The notes beneath the pieces were generated by a model that ran no database searches, was not told where the DNA came from, and saw only the letters and a list, made by a program, of their open reading frames with translations. Made by a program: the position numbers and the translations under genes. Of a DNA stretch of 64,000 bases, positions 8,475 to 16,038 are shown piece by piece; the stretch's first letter is position 1, and every line of letters begins with the position of its first letter. Source of the stretch: Armatimonadota bacterium. GTDB lineage: Bacteria > Armatimonadota > Zipacnadia > Zipacnadales > JABUFB01. The stretch covers positions 1 through 64,000 of the forward strand of contig JABUFB010000001.1 in NCBI GenBank assembly GCA_013314775.1. Direction: 5' to 3'.

Positions 8475-9497
8475 TCAGCCCATGCTCACGACAACCTTGA
8501 AGGCTTCCTTGCGTTCCAGCAACTCGAAGCCCTTGGCGGCGTCCTTGAGGGGCACCACGTGAGTGTAGAAGGCGCGCAGGTTCACGATATTCTGGCGAAC
8601 CAGCCACAGCAGGTGCTCGTGGGGTTCCCATTCTCGTGGGCCGAAGAACTCGATTGCCCACGTGGACCGGCCCAGCCCGATGTCCAGGGCTCGCCGCTCC
8701 ATGTCGCCCGGTTGCCGCGTTGGCGCGATGCCGTAGATGCCCAGTCTGCCGTCGGGCGCGAGGAGTGACAGGCCGAGCTCCGCCAGAGCGTCGTCGCCGA
8801 CGGCCTCGATCACCCGGTCGGCGCCTTTGCCGCCGGTCCAGTGACGCACCACGCCGGCAGGATCATCACGTTCGGCGTTGATGACGGCATCCACGCCGAG
8901 TTTCATGGCCCGTGCCAGCGGGGCATCTCGTCTGCCCAGCACGATGACCGGATGGCACCCCAGCAGCCGCGCGAAGAATGCGAAGGACAGGCCCACCGGG
9001 CCGCTCCCCAGCACCACCACGCTTCGGCCTGGGCCGACGTCCCAGCGCTGGAGCCAGGAAAGGGTTTCCTTGAGGGTGATGAGCATGGTGGCGTCGAGTG
9101 GGTCCAGTTCGGGGGGCACGATCTGGTGCATGGGTGAGCCGCCGAGGGCCGGGTCCTTCACCTTGCCGAACTGAGCCATGCCGCCATACATGCAACTGAT
9201 CGGCACGTTGTCTTCCGGCGTATACGAGGCACCGGGGCGCAGTACGAGGTCTCCCTCTTCAAAGGTCTGGACGGCCTTGCCGCACTCCACAACTCGCCCA
9301 ACACTCTCGTGGCCTATGATCCCCGGGTAGGCGTCAGGGCCTTTATAGCGGAAATGGCCGTCCAGGATCTTCCGATCCGTGCTGTTGCAGATGGAGCATG
9401 CAAGGATTTCGACGAGACATTCCGTTTCGTCGATGGTGGGCTTAGGAACTTCGCGCACCATGAGTTCGCCGGGCTTTTCAACCACTGCTGCGAGCAT
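8475..9497 (-). CDS. Zinc-type alcohol/polyol dehydrogenase (MDR family)
   Basis: A 340-residue medium-chain dehydrogenase. Catalytic zinc site: CSICNSTD (Cys about 37) and GIIGHESVGRV. Rossmann domain: VVVLGSGPVGLSFAFFARLLG. The four-cysteine structural zinc lobe found in many relatives is absent; the region reads LRPGASYTPEDNVPISCMYGG. It probably oxidises a sugar alcohol or sugar with NAD(P), but the substrate is unknown. ATG 9497 is chosen because GGGAGG lies just upstream and the family start (LAAVVEKPGEL) fits; the frame extends back to 9566 without similarity. Its ribosome-binding site is inside a long inverted repeat. It is upstream of the DUF4091-like hydrolase in the same direction. 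Confidence 0.88.
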   Translation of the reverse strand: MLAAVVEKPGELMVREVPKPTIDETECLVEILACSICNSTDRKILDGHFRYKGPDAYPGIIGHESVGRVVECGKAVQTFEEGDLVLRPGASYTPEDNVPISCMYGGMAQFGKVKDPALGGSPMHQIVPPELDPLDATMLITLKETLSWLQRWDVGPGRSVVVLGSGPVGLSFAFFARLLGCHPVIVLGRRDAPLARAMKLGVDAVINAERDDPAGVVRHWTGGKGADRVIEAVGDDALAELGLSLLAPDGRLGIYGIAPTRQPGDMERRALDIGLGRSTWAIEFFGPREWEPHEHLLWLVRQNIVNLRAFYTHVVPLKDAAKGFELLERKEAFKVVVSMG

Positions 9498-9500
9498 GCA

Positions 9501-9558
9501 GAAAGCCTCCCTTTGTGGGCGGAGTCGGTGTGTCATTCGACCCGCAAGGGAGGCTTTC
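9501..9558 (-). promoter_or_regulatory. Leader hairpin sequestering the dehydrogenase ribosome-binding site
   Basis: GAAAGCCTCCCTT (9501-9513) is the exact reverse complement of 9546-9558, and the inner part (9515-9519 with 9541-9545) extends the stem with one bulge. On the minus-strand mRNA the 3' arm contains the GGGAGG Shine-Dalgarno, three bases before the start codon region of the 9497 gene. The folded leader would hide it. Confidence 0.7.
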
Positions 9559-9625
9559 CTTCGCAATATGACATCTGATCAGGCTTCAGGCGTGAACTCC
9601 GACCGGAGTTCGGCTATTCGCCGCC

Positions 9626-10636
9626 TCACCCAAAGGAGACGGGCGCGTCCTCGTCCCCGCTGTCCGCGCTGCAGCCGAACTCGGGGGTGGTCTCAGCCTT
9701 GCCGTAGCCTAGCTTCTCGAAGGCGTCCTGGGCTGCAGGTGACAGGAGGAAGTCCAGGAACTTACGTGCAGCTTCCGGGTTCTTGGCGTTCTTCGTAACT
9801 GCCGCCACCGCGTGCATCCCGCCGTAAAGCTCTTCGGGAACCAGCAGAACCGTATCAGCCTTTCCGATCACGCTGAGATCCTTGGCGGATTCATTCTTCT
9901 GCCATTCCTCGTTGGCGCAGGCCGCGTATGTGAAAGCGGCGTCTACCTTCTTATCGATAACCATCTGCTTGGCCTTGGCAGGCTGATCGGGCCGTACGAT
10001 CTTCCCGGCTTCCTTGAGCTTCTCCCAGACGCCGACGGCTTCGAGAGCCTTGCGCCCGTAATAGCCGATGGACAAGCCGTCGATGCAGACTGCGACTGTC
10101 TTCACTTCGGGCTTCGCCAGGTCTTCGAGCTTCTCAATCTTCAGCGGGTTGCCTTTCTGCACGGTGAGGTGCATTCGTTGTTTCAGGAAGGGCACGGTCT
10201 CGCCCTCGACGACACCTTTCTCCTCGAGGCGCTTCATCTCGATGTCGCCCAGCGCGAAGAAGACGTCCATGTCGGCCTTGTCGTCCAGGAGCTCCTTGAC
10301 CATCGGCTCCACGTTCTTGATGTGATCTACGAACTCCAGCTTCGGATTGGCTTCCTTGAGGAGCTTGCGCACTTCCAGATAAGCCATGGCCAGTCCACAG
10401 GGGGAGCCAACCACAAGCTTGCCCTCAAGGTCGGTCGGCACCTCCGCCGCCTCTTCCGTGGTGGGCGCATCTTGCGCTCTTGAGCTGTCGGTACCGGCTG
10501 CCTTCGGAGCCAGATCGGAGGAAACCGGGGGGGGCGATGAATCCGCCGTCTTCGGGCCGGGGCAACCTGTGATCACGATGAGCAGAGCTAACACCGGCAG
10601 AAGTGCCAGCGCCGCGGATTTCGTCACTAAGCTCAC
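9626..10636 (-). CDS. Periplasmic solute-binding lipoprotein (ModA-like)
   Basis: A 336-residue lipoprotein. The N-terminus is a type II signal (ALLPVLALLIVITGC, lipobox Cys), followed by a Pro/Ser/Thr linker of about 45 residues, then a type 2 periplasmic-binding fold: LVVGSPCGLAMAYLEV, VDVFFALG-like ADMDVFFALGD, HLTVQKGNPLKIEKLEDL, AAFTYAACANEEW, and PEAARKFLDFLLSPAAQDAFEKLGYG near the end. These features resemble molybdate/tungstate or similar anion-binding proteins. GTG 10636 with GGAAAGGGAT upstream is the start; the longer frame to 10789 is not plausible. No permease or ATPase gene is adjacent, so its partners are elsewhere or absent. Confidence 0.82.
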   Translation of the reverse strand: MSLVTKSAALALLPVLALLIVITGCPGPKTADSSPPPVSSDLAPKAAGTDSSRAQDAPTTEEAAEVPTDLEGKLVVGSPCGLAMAYLEVRKLLKEANPKLEFVDHIKNVEPMVKELLDDKADMDVFFALGDIEMKRLEEKGVVEGETVPFLKQRMHLTVQKGNPLKIEKLEDLAKPEVKTVAVCIDGLSIGYYGRKALEAVGVWEKLKEAGKIVRPDQPAKAKQMVIDKKVDAAFTYAACANEEWQKNESAKDLSVIGKADTVLLVPEELYGGMHAVAAVTKNAKNPEAARKFLDFLLSPAAQDAFEKLGYGKAETTPEFGCSADSGDEDAPVSFG

Positions 10637-10681
10637 ATCCCTTTCCGTGAGTCGTAACCCTATGTATGGGATTTGGGAAGC

Positions 10682-10687
10682 AGTATA
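10682..10687 (-). promoter_or_regulatory. Candidate -10 (TATACT) for the binding-protein gene
   Basis: On the minus strand TATACT lies about 46 bases before GTG 10636. The matching -35 (TTCCGC at 17 bases) is poor, so this is only a candidate. Nothing else is recognised in 10640-10924. Confidence 0.3.
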
Positions 10688-10924
10688 CAGGAAAACACAT
10701 TCCAGCGGAATACAGTGCCCGTGACGTAATAAGTCCAAAGCCCGCAAGAAAAAGGGACAACGACCGGCAGCCGGGCGCGTTCCTCGCAAACAGGGGAGTT
10801 CGGTCGAGGCGGTGCCTTATCTCCTTCCGCGGGTGTACCCCGCAACGAAAAGAGACGCCGCGGTTACCTCGACGCGCGGATGCCTGCAGAGCTGAAACGG
10901 CCCCCAGAGAGCGAGGGAGCCCGG

Positions 10925-13270
10925 CTACTCGGCCAGCGCAGTCGCGTAGACATGCACCTCAAGCGGGCCGAACTGGTCCTGAATCGCGCCGGCCTGGCAG
11001 GCCACAGCGCGATTCTCGAACAGCACCTGCATCGGGCCGTCTCCCACACCGGGCACGGGCACACGGATTGCCTGGGCTTCGTTCGCCATACTGGCGGCAA
11101 TCACGAGGGTCCGCTTGTCGCCGTGAAATACCGCCGCATACAGGTTCGGGTTCTGCTCGTCATTGGCGGCGGTGATCGTGCGCGAGGCAAGAAGTATCTC
11201 CGGACCGACGACGGCCAGTTCGCGGTTGATCTTCCCGACGGCCTCCATGAGGACCGGGTCATGCACGAGTCCCGTCACGGAGTCGTCCCACGGGTAGTAG
11301 ACAACGCCCTTCGCGCCCCAGATAAGCCCCTGATAGACCATATTGCGCTCTTCTTCGGGGGTTGGGTAACGCCCGGCGGTCTTGTCCCGATAGGCCGCGG
11401 TATTGTGCAGTTGTGGGATGATCCAGATGGGCCGGCGTTGCTGGACGGCATCCTGCGCGACGCGCATCCAATTAGAAACCATCGTTACCGAATGCGGGAT
11501 CGGATACGGGTCCACCGCGAGGATATCGGTGGTTGTGCCGAAGCGTTCAAAGGAGCCGGGATTGCACATCACGAGGTAGACCGGGTGGTACGGGTCGAGC
11601 GCCATACAGATTTCCCGTGCCTCTCGGCAACGAGACAGCATGGTCTCGCCGTCGGGCTCGTCCACCGTGTACCAGCAAAGCAGCGCCGGATGATCGCGGT
11701 AAGCCTCCACCATGCGCACAAAGTCATCTCGCCGGAACTCGTCTCCGCGCAGGAGGGTGGACATTTCCAGGAGCACTTTCAGACCGAGTTTCTGAGCTGC
11801 GTCCAGATTCTTGCCGGCGCCCTCGAGGGTCGAGCCCCAGCCCTGGAAGCTGTTGAAGCCCAGGTCGCGGATGCGCGGCAGGTGCTCAATACCCACATGG
11901 TAGATGGCAATGGGGAAGTAGGGCTCGCCGTCGATGCGCGTTGCGAGGCTGTCGTCGATGGTGACCCGGGGTGACTTCTCGGAGAAGACGGGCACTTCCA
12001 CGGTCTTCGAAGTCACCGGCTCGGCCGATCCCGCGGAGGTGAGGTCCACCTGAATTGTAACCGGTTCCCCGGTGGGCTTGCCGATCTTGAGCGAGGGCTG
12101 GAAGACGGACAGACCGGCGACATCCACGGGGTCGACCGCGAGGACGGATCGGTCGCCCTGCCGCACCCGGGCGCGAAGCTGGAGATTGGCGACGTCTTCC
12201 TTCCACGGATGCACCCGGGCGGCATACTCGATTTCGGGCGGCGGGTCGCCCTGGTAAATGGACTGCCGGTACAGGGGACGGATCAGGTCCACCGTGAGCA
12301 GGTCGGGGATCACCGGACCGCTGTGTTTGAGGCTCAGGAACTCGCCTCGCGGTCCCTTGAGGCCGGCGACGATGGTATGCGCGCCCCGCTGTTCCAGGGG
12401 CACGGTCACCGTCACGTCTGCGGTCGCGCCGGGGGCAATGTGGGCGCCGGCCGCGAAAGTTCGCGCCTGGCCCTGGGGCGGGTTGACGGTGATTTCCAGT
12501 GTGAATGGCAGGGGATCGCCGGTGATGTTCCGCACGGATGCCCGGGCCTCATTTTCCCCGAGACCGAAGCTACTGAAGTCGGGGAGTGTGGGCAGCAGCC
12601 CGGCACGATGGCATCGCAGCGTGCCCCACAGGTTCTCCAATAGCTGCCGGGAGTAGGACCAGTAGCAGGTGAGCATCATGTACCCGCGGCCGTGGGTGCG
12701 GAACAGGCCCGTGGCACGGTCCTCCTCGTCCCTGGAGATTACCTGCCAGGCATTGCCCGCCTCCATGTAAGACCACGTGCCGCCATGCGCCGGGATGCGG
12801 CTCGGGATGCTGAACACCGGGTGCGCGGCATCCCAGTACCCGACGGGGATGCCCACCTTTCCTGGGTTGTGACTGGTCACGACCCAGTCATCACCCAGGC
12901 CCTTGAGCCAGTTGACGTGCTGCTCGTAATTGGCGTCTGTCCAGACCATCGCCCCGCCGCGGTCCATGAAGGCCAGGAGCTTCTCGCGGTACTGGGAGAA
13001 GTCCTGAACGTTGGAGTAGTTGAACAGGGCGCTGCCCAGGATGATGTCGTATTCGCCCAGGCGTTCCACGAGCTTGCCGAAATCCCTGTTCTCGTACTTG
13101 TCCATGGGCCAGGCGAGATCGGCCATGCGGCCGTCGTAGTCATCGCGGTGCCGAAAGTCGCCGTAGTCGCTGTAAACCAGGGCAACCCGGGGCACACCCA
13201 TGACTTCGGCCGACCCCGAGATGCCGCAACCGAGGGCAAGGAGAAGCATGCATGCAAAGGACGGTCTCAT
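10925..13270 (-). CDS. Secreted glycoside hydrolase-like protein with N-terminal GATase/ThuA-like domain
   Basis: A 781-residue exported protein (signal peptide to about residue 20, CMLLLALGCGISGSA). Residues about 25-235 look like a class I amidotransferase/ThuA-like fold (ALVYSDYGDF ... YDIILGSALFNYSN ... MDRGGAMVWTD ... GRGYMMLTCYWSYS). Beta-sandwich domains follow (about 240-440). The C-terminal part, from about 450, resembles a GH2/cellulase-type TIM barrel: IDGEPYFPIAIYHVG, LGFNSFQGWGS, LLCWYTVDEPDG (a possible acid/base Glu), ILAVDPYPIP and WGAKGVVYYPWDD. The substrate is unknown. ATG 13270 has GGAGG 8 bases upstream. It reads away from the mreB end with 120 bases between; both are on the minus strand. 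Confidence 0.78.
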   Translation of the reverse strand: MRPSFACMLLLALGCGISGSAEVMGVPRVALVYSDYGDFRHRDDYDGRMADLAWPMDKYENRDFGKLVERLGEYDIILGSALFNYSNVQDFSQYREKLLAFMDRGGAMVWTDANYEQHVNWLKGLGDDWVVTSHNPGKVGIPVGYWDAAHPVFSIPSRIPAHGGTWSYMEAGNAWQVISRDEEDRATGLFRTHGRGYMMLTCYWSYSRQLLENLWGTLRCHRAGLLPTLPDFSSFGLGENEARASVRNITGDPLPFTLEITVNPPQGQARTFAAGAHIAPGATADVTVTVPLEQRGAHTIVAGLKGPRGEFLSLKHSGPVIPDLLTVDLIRPLYRQSIYQGDPPPEIEYAARVHPWKEDVANLQLRARVRQGDRSVLAVDPVDVAGLSVFQPSLKIGKPTGEPVTIQVDLTSAGSAEPVTSKTVEVPVFSEKSPRVTIDDSLATRIDGEPYFPIAIYHVGIEHLPRIRDLGFNSFQGWGSTLEGAGKNLDAAQKLGLKVLLEMSTLLRGDEFRRDDFVRMVEAYRDHPALLCWYTVDEPDGETMLSRCREAREICMALDPYHPVYLVMCNPGSFERFGTTTDILAVDPYPIPHSVTMVSNWMRVAQDAVQQRRPIWIIPQLHNTAAYRDKTAGRYPTPEEERNMVYQGLIWGAKGVVYYPWDDSVTGLVHDPVLMEAVGKINRELAVVGPEILLASRTITAANDEQNPNLYAAVFHGDKRTLVIAASMANEAQAIRVPVPGVGDGPMQVLFENRAVACQAGAIQDQFGPLEVHVYATALAE

Positions 13271-13390
13271 TCCATTCGCCTCCGTGGGCCGCTTCCGAAA
13301 GGCCCGTGCGTGTGGCGAGAGTGTTCGAGGCAGCTGCAGGAAGGTCCTTCCGGGGGAGGGTATGGTCTGGCGTCCACATCTCTTCCGACG

Positions 13391-14410
13391 TCAGTTGAAC
13401 AGGGAGCGGGGCCCCAGGGGGAGATTCTCCAACTCGTCCAGCACCTTGCCGGTGCCCATGGCCACTGAACTGATGGGATCGTCGGCGATCATCACCGGGA
13501 TGCCCGTTTCGAGGTGCAGCAGGTGATCCAGGCCGCGCAGCAATGCGCCGCCGCCGGTGAGAGTGATCCCGCGTTCGATGATATCGGCGGCCAGTTCGGG
13601 AGGCGTCTGCTCCAGGATGGTCTTCACCCGGCCGACCACCTGGGACACCTGCTCGGAGATGGCCGAGCGGACTTCAACTGAGCTGATCTCGATGGTTTTC
13701 GGCAGGCCGGTGATGATGTCCCGGCCCCGGACTTCCATGTCCAGTTCCTCGTCGAGATCGTACGCCGATCCGATGGTCATCTTGATGCGCTCAGCGGTAG
13801 GCTCGCCGATGTCCAGGCTGTAGACACGCTTGATGTGGCGGATGATGGCTTCGTCGAGGTGATTGCCGCCGACGCGCAGGGAGTCGCTGACCACGATGCC
13901 GCCCAGGGAGATGACAGCGACATCGGTGGTTCCGCCGCCGATATCCACCACCATGTTCCCGCCGGGGGAGGCGATGGGCAAGCCGGCACCGATGGCGGCG
14001 GCCATGGGCTCTTCGATGGGAATGGCCTCGCGCGCACCCGCTGAACGGGCGGCGTCGAGGGCTGCGCGTTTCTCGACACTCGTGGCGGCCGAGGGGACGC
14101 AGATGACCACGAGGGGTTTGAAGAACCGGCCGGGTCTGCCACAGGCGCGGCGGATGAGGTGGGCCAGCATGTCGCGGGTGATGGTGTAATCGGCGATGAC
14201 GCCATCGCGCAGGGGGCGCATGGCCACGATATTCCCGGGCGTGCGGCCCAGCATCTCGCGGGCGTCCTCGCCCACAGCCAGAACCCGACGGCTGCGGCGC
14301 TCCACCGCAACTACTGAAGGTTCGCGTATCACAATCCCGCGCTTGCGGGCGAAAACCACGATGTTCGCAGTGCCCAGGTCAATGCCCAGGCGATCGGCTA
14401 TCCCAAACAT
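13391..14410 (-). CDS. mreB: Rod shape-determining protein MreB
   Basis: A 339-residue bacterial actin homologue that forms membrane-associated filaments directing lateral cell-wall synthesis. The actin-fold ATP motifs are present: phosphate 1 LGIDLGTANIVVFA, connect 1, phosphate 2 VVDIGGGTTDVAVISLGG, and adenosine motif TLTGGGALLRGLD. Length matches MreB. The start ATG 14410 overlaps the 3' end of murA by 13 bases, so translation is coupled. mreC and mreD are not next to it. Presence of MreB suggests a rod-shaped cell, as inference. Confidence 0.95.
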   Translation of the reverse strand: MFGIADRLGIDLGTANIVVFARKRGIVIREPSVVAVERRSRRVLAVGEDAREMLGRTPGNIVAMRPLRDGVIADYTITRDMLAHLIRRACGRPGRFFKPLVVICVPSAATSVEKRAALDAARSAGAREAIPIEEPMAAAIGAGLPIASPGGNMVVDIGGGTTDVAVISLGGIVVSDSLRVGGNHLDEAIIRHIKRVYSLDIGEPTAERIKMTIGSAYDLDEELDMEVRGRDIITGLPKTIEISSVEVRSAISEQVSQVVGRVKTILEQTPPELAADIIERGITLTGGGALLRGLDHLLHLETGIPVMIADDPISSVAMGTGKVLDELENLPLGPRSLFN

Positions 14411-15690
14411 ACCGCACGCTCGCTGGCTCCCGCGCCGCGTCGCACGATTTCCGCACCCAGGCCGCGCAGCTTGCCCACGAGGTCTTCGTAGCCACGGTCC
14501 AGGAAGGTGGCGCCGGAGATCTCTGTCTGGCCTTCGGCTGCGAGAGCCGCCACAACCAGCGCGGCTCCAGCGCGGATATCGGTGGCCTCAACCGGCGCTG
14601 CGTAGAGCTTGGGCTGGCCCTTGATGATGGCTGCGCTGTCCACGATGCGGATATGTGCGCCCATGCGCGCGAGTTCGTCAGTGTAATTGTACCGGGCGTC
14701 GAAAATGGTCTCTTCGATGATAGTGGTGCCCCGCGCGATGGACGCCAGAGCGCCATGGGTTGGCTGCAGGTCGGTGGGGAACCCGGGGAACGGGGCGGTC
14801 ATGATGTCTACCGGCAAAGGCCTGCTGAGCGAACGCAGTCGGATCCAGTCTTCGCCGGTGGTGACTCCGGCGCCGGTGCGGCGCAGGACGTCCAGCACCA
14901 GCTCCAAGTCCCTCGGCACAACGGCTTCCACGGTGATATCACCCATTGCCGCAGCCGCCGCGTACAGGAAGGTTCCGGCCTCCATCCGGTCTGGGATGAC
15001 CCGAGCCGACGTCTCGTGCAGCCGTCGGGTGCCCCTGATGGTCACAGTGGGGGTGTCGATGCCCTGGATGTCCAACCCGCAGGCCTGCAACATCTTCTGG
15101 CAGGAGACCACTTCGGGCTCGCGGGAGGCGTTCTCGATGATGGTGGTGCCCTCGGCCATGGAAGCCGCGAGCATGAGGTTCACCGTGGCTCCCACGCTGC
15201 GGCTGCGAGGGTCCATGAAGATCCGGGTGCCCTTGAGTCGTGATGCCTCGGCGCGCATGACGCCGTGGCGCTCATCCACTTCGGCCCCGAGGGCTTTGAA
15301 GCCGGCGATATGGAAGTCCACCGGTCGCGAGCCGATGACACAGCCGCCCGGAAGCGGAACCTCGCACTTGCCAAACCGGGCCAGGAGCGGGCCAGCGACA
15401 TAGAAGGAGCCGCGCATCCGGCGCACGAGATCGTACGGCGCGCTCACGGAGTTGACCGTGCTTGCGTCGATCTTCAGGGTGGCCCGGTCCACGAACTCGC
15501 ACTTGGCCCCAAGCGCCCGAAGCATCTCGATCATGATGATGACATCATTGATCGTCGGGATGTTGTCCAGGACAGTTTCGCCATCGACCAGCAGGGCGGC
15601 CGCAAGGAGAGGCAGGGTCCCGTTTTTTGAGCCACTCGCCCGGACACTGCCGGTCAGAGGACGTCCACCGGTGACCACGATTTCGTCCAA
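14398..15690 (-). CDS. murA: UDP-N-acetylglucosamine 1-carboxyvinyltransferase
   Basis: A 430-residue enzyme that adds enolpyruvate from PEP to UDP-GlcNAc, the first committed step of peptidoglycan synthesis. Landmarks: GSKNGTLPLLAAALL (substrate-binding Lys/Asn), RRMRGSFYVAGPLLARFG, LPGGCVIGSRPVDFHI with catalytic Cys117 present (fosfomycin-sensitive type), and FPTDLQPTHGAL. It begins at TTG 15690 with GGGAG upstream. The gene overlaps mreB by 13 bases, so cell-wall precursor synthesis and shape determination are expressed together. Confidence 0.95.
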   Translation of the reverse strand: MDEIVVTGGRPLTGSVRASGSKNGTLPLLAAALLVDGETVLDNIPTINDVIIMIEMLRALGAKCEFVDRATLKIDASTVNSVSAPYDLVRRMRGSFYVAGPLLARFGKCEVPLPGGCVIGSRPVDFHIAGFKALGAEVDERHGVMRAEASRLKGTRIFMDPRSRSVGATVNLMLAASMAEGTTIIENASREPEVVSCQKMLQACGLDIQGIDTPTVTIRGTRRLHETSARVIPDRMEAGTFLYAAAAAMGDITVEAVVPRDLELVLDVLRRTGAGVTTGEDWIRLRSLSRPLPVDIMTAPFPGFPTDLQPTHGALASIARGTTIIEETIFDARYNYTDELARMGAHIRIVDSAAIIKGQPKLYAAPVEATDIRAGAALVVAALAAEGQTEISGATFLDRGYEDLVGKLRGLGAEIVRRGAGASERAVCLG

Positions 15691-16038
15691 GCTTGATCAC
15701 TCCCACGGAACGGTGTGCAACAGAAAGCACGAAGCATGTGGCGCAGACGGTCTTCGCGAGTCGAGGCGTCGCCACCGTGCGGCGTTCCACGGCCGCAGAG
15801 GGTGATTCGGGGGTAAACGGGCCTGACTTCATGCCCGGAAGGCCCGCCGCCCTCACTCCCGTCAATCAGCATAGCACTAAACCCGGGGGATTTCAATGGC
15901 AGCGGGGTTGTCGCGCAGGCCGACCGTCCCGATCGGCACCGACTTCCTATGCAGGTCTCAGGGCGGTCCGTCGGGAACCAAGCCCCGGCTGGCAAGCCCG
16001 GCGAAACTCGGGCATTCCTGTCAGCTGGAGGTGCTATG
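15691..16038. other. 348-base divergent intergenic region
   Basis: Between the divergent murA and GH20-like genes. It holds the murA ribosome-binding site on the minus strand, the GH20 ribosome-binding site GGAGG (16027-16031), and a copy of the dispersed motif CGCGCAGGCCGACCGTCCC at 15912-15930. No convincing promoter hexamers or further genes were found. Confidence 0.6.

Noticed and set aside
10880-11974. Plus-strand frame opposite the 10925-13270 hydrolase
   Set aside because: Antisense shadow; no ribosome-binding site or family.
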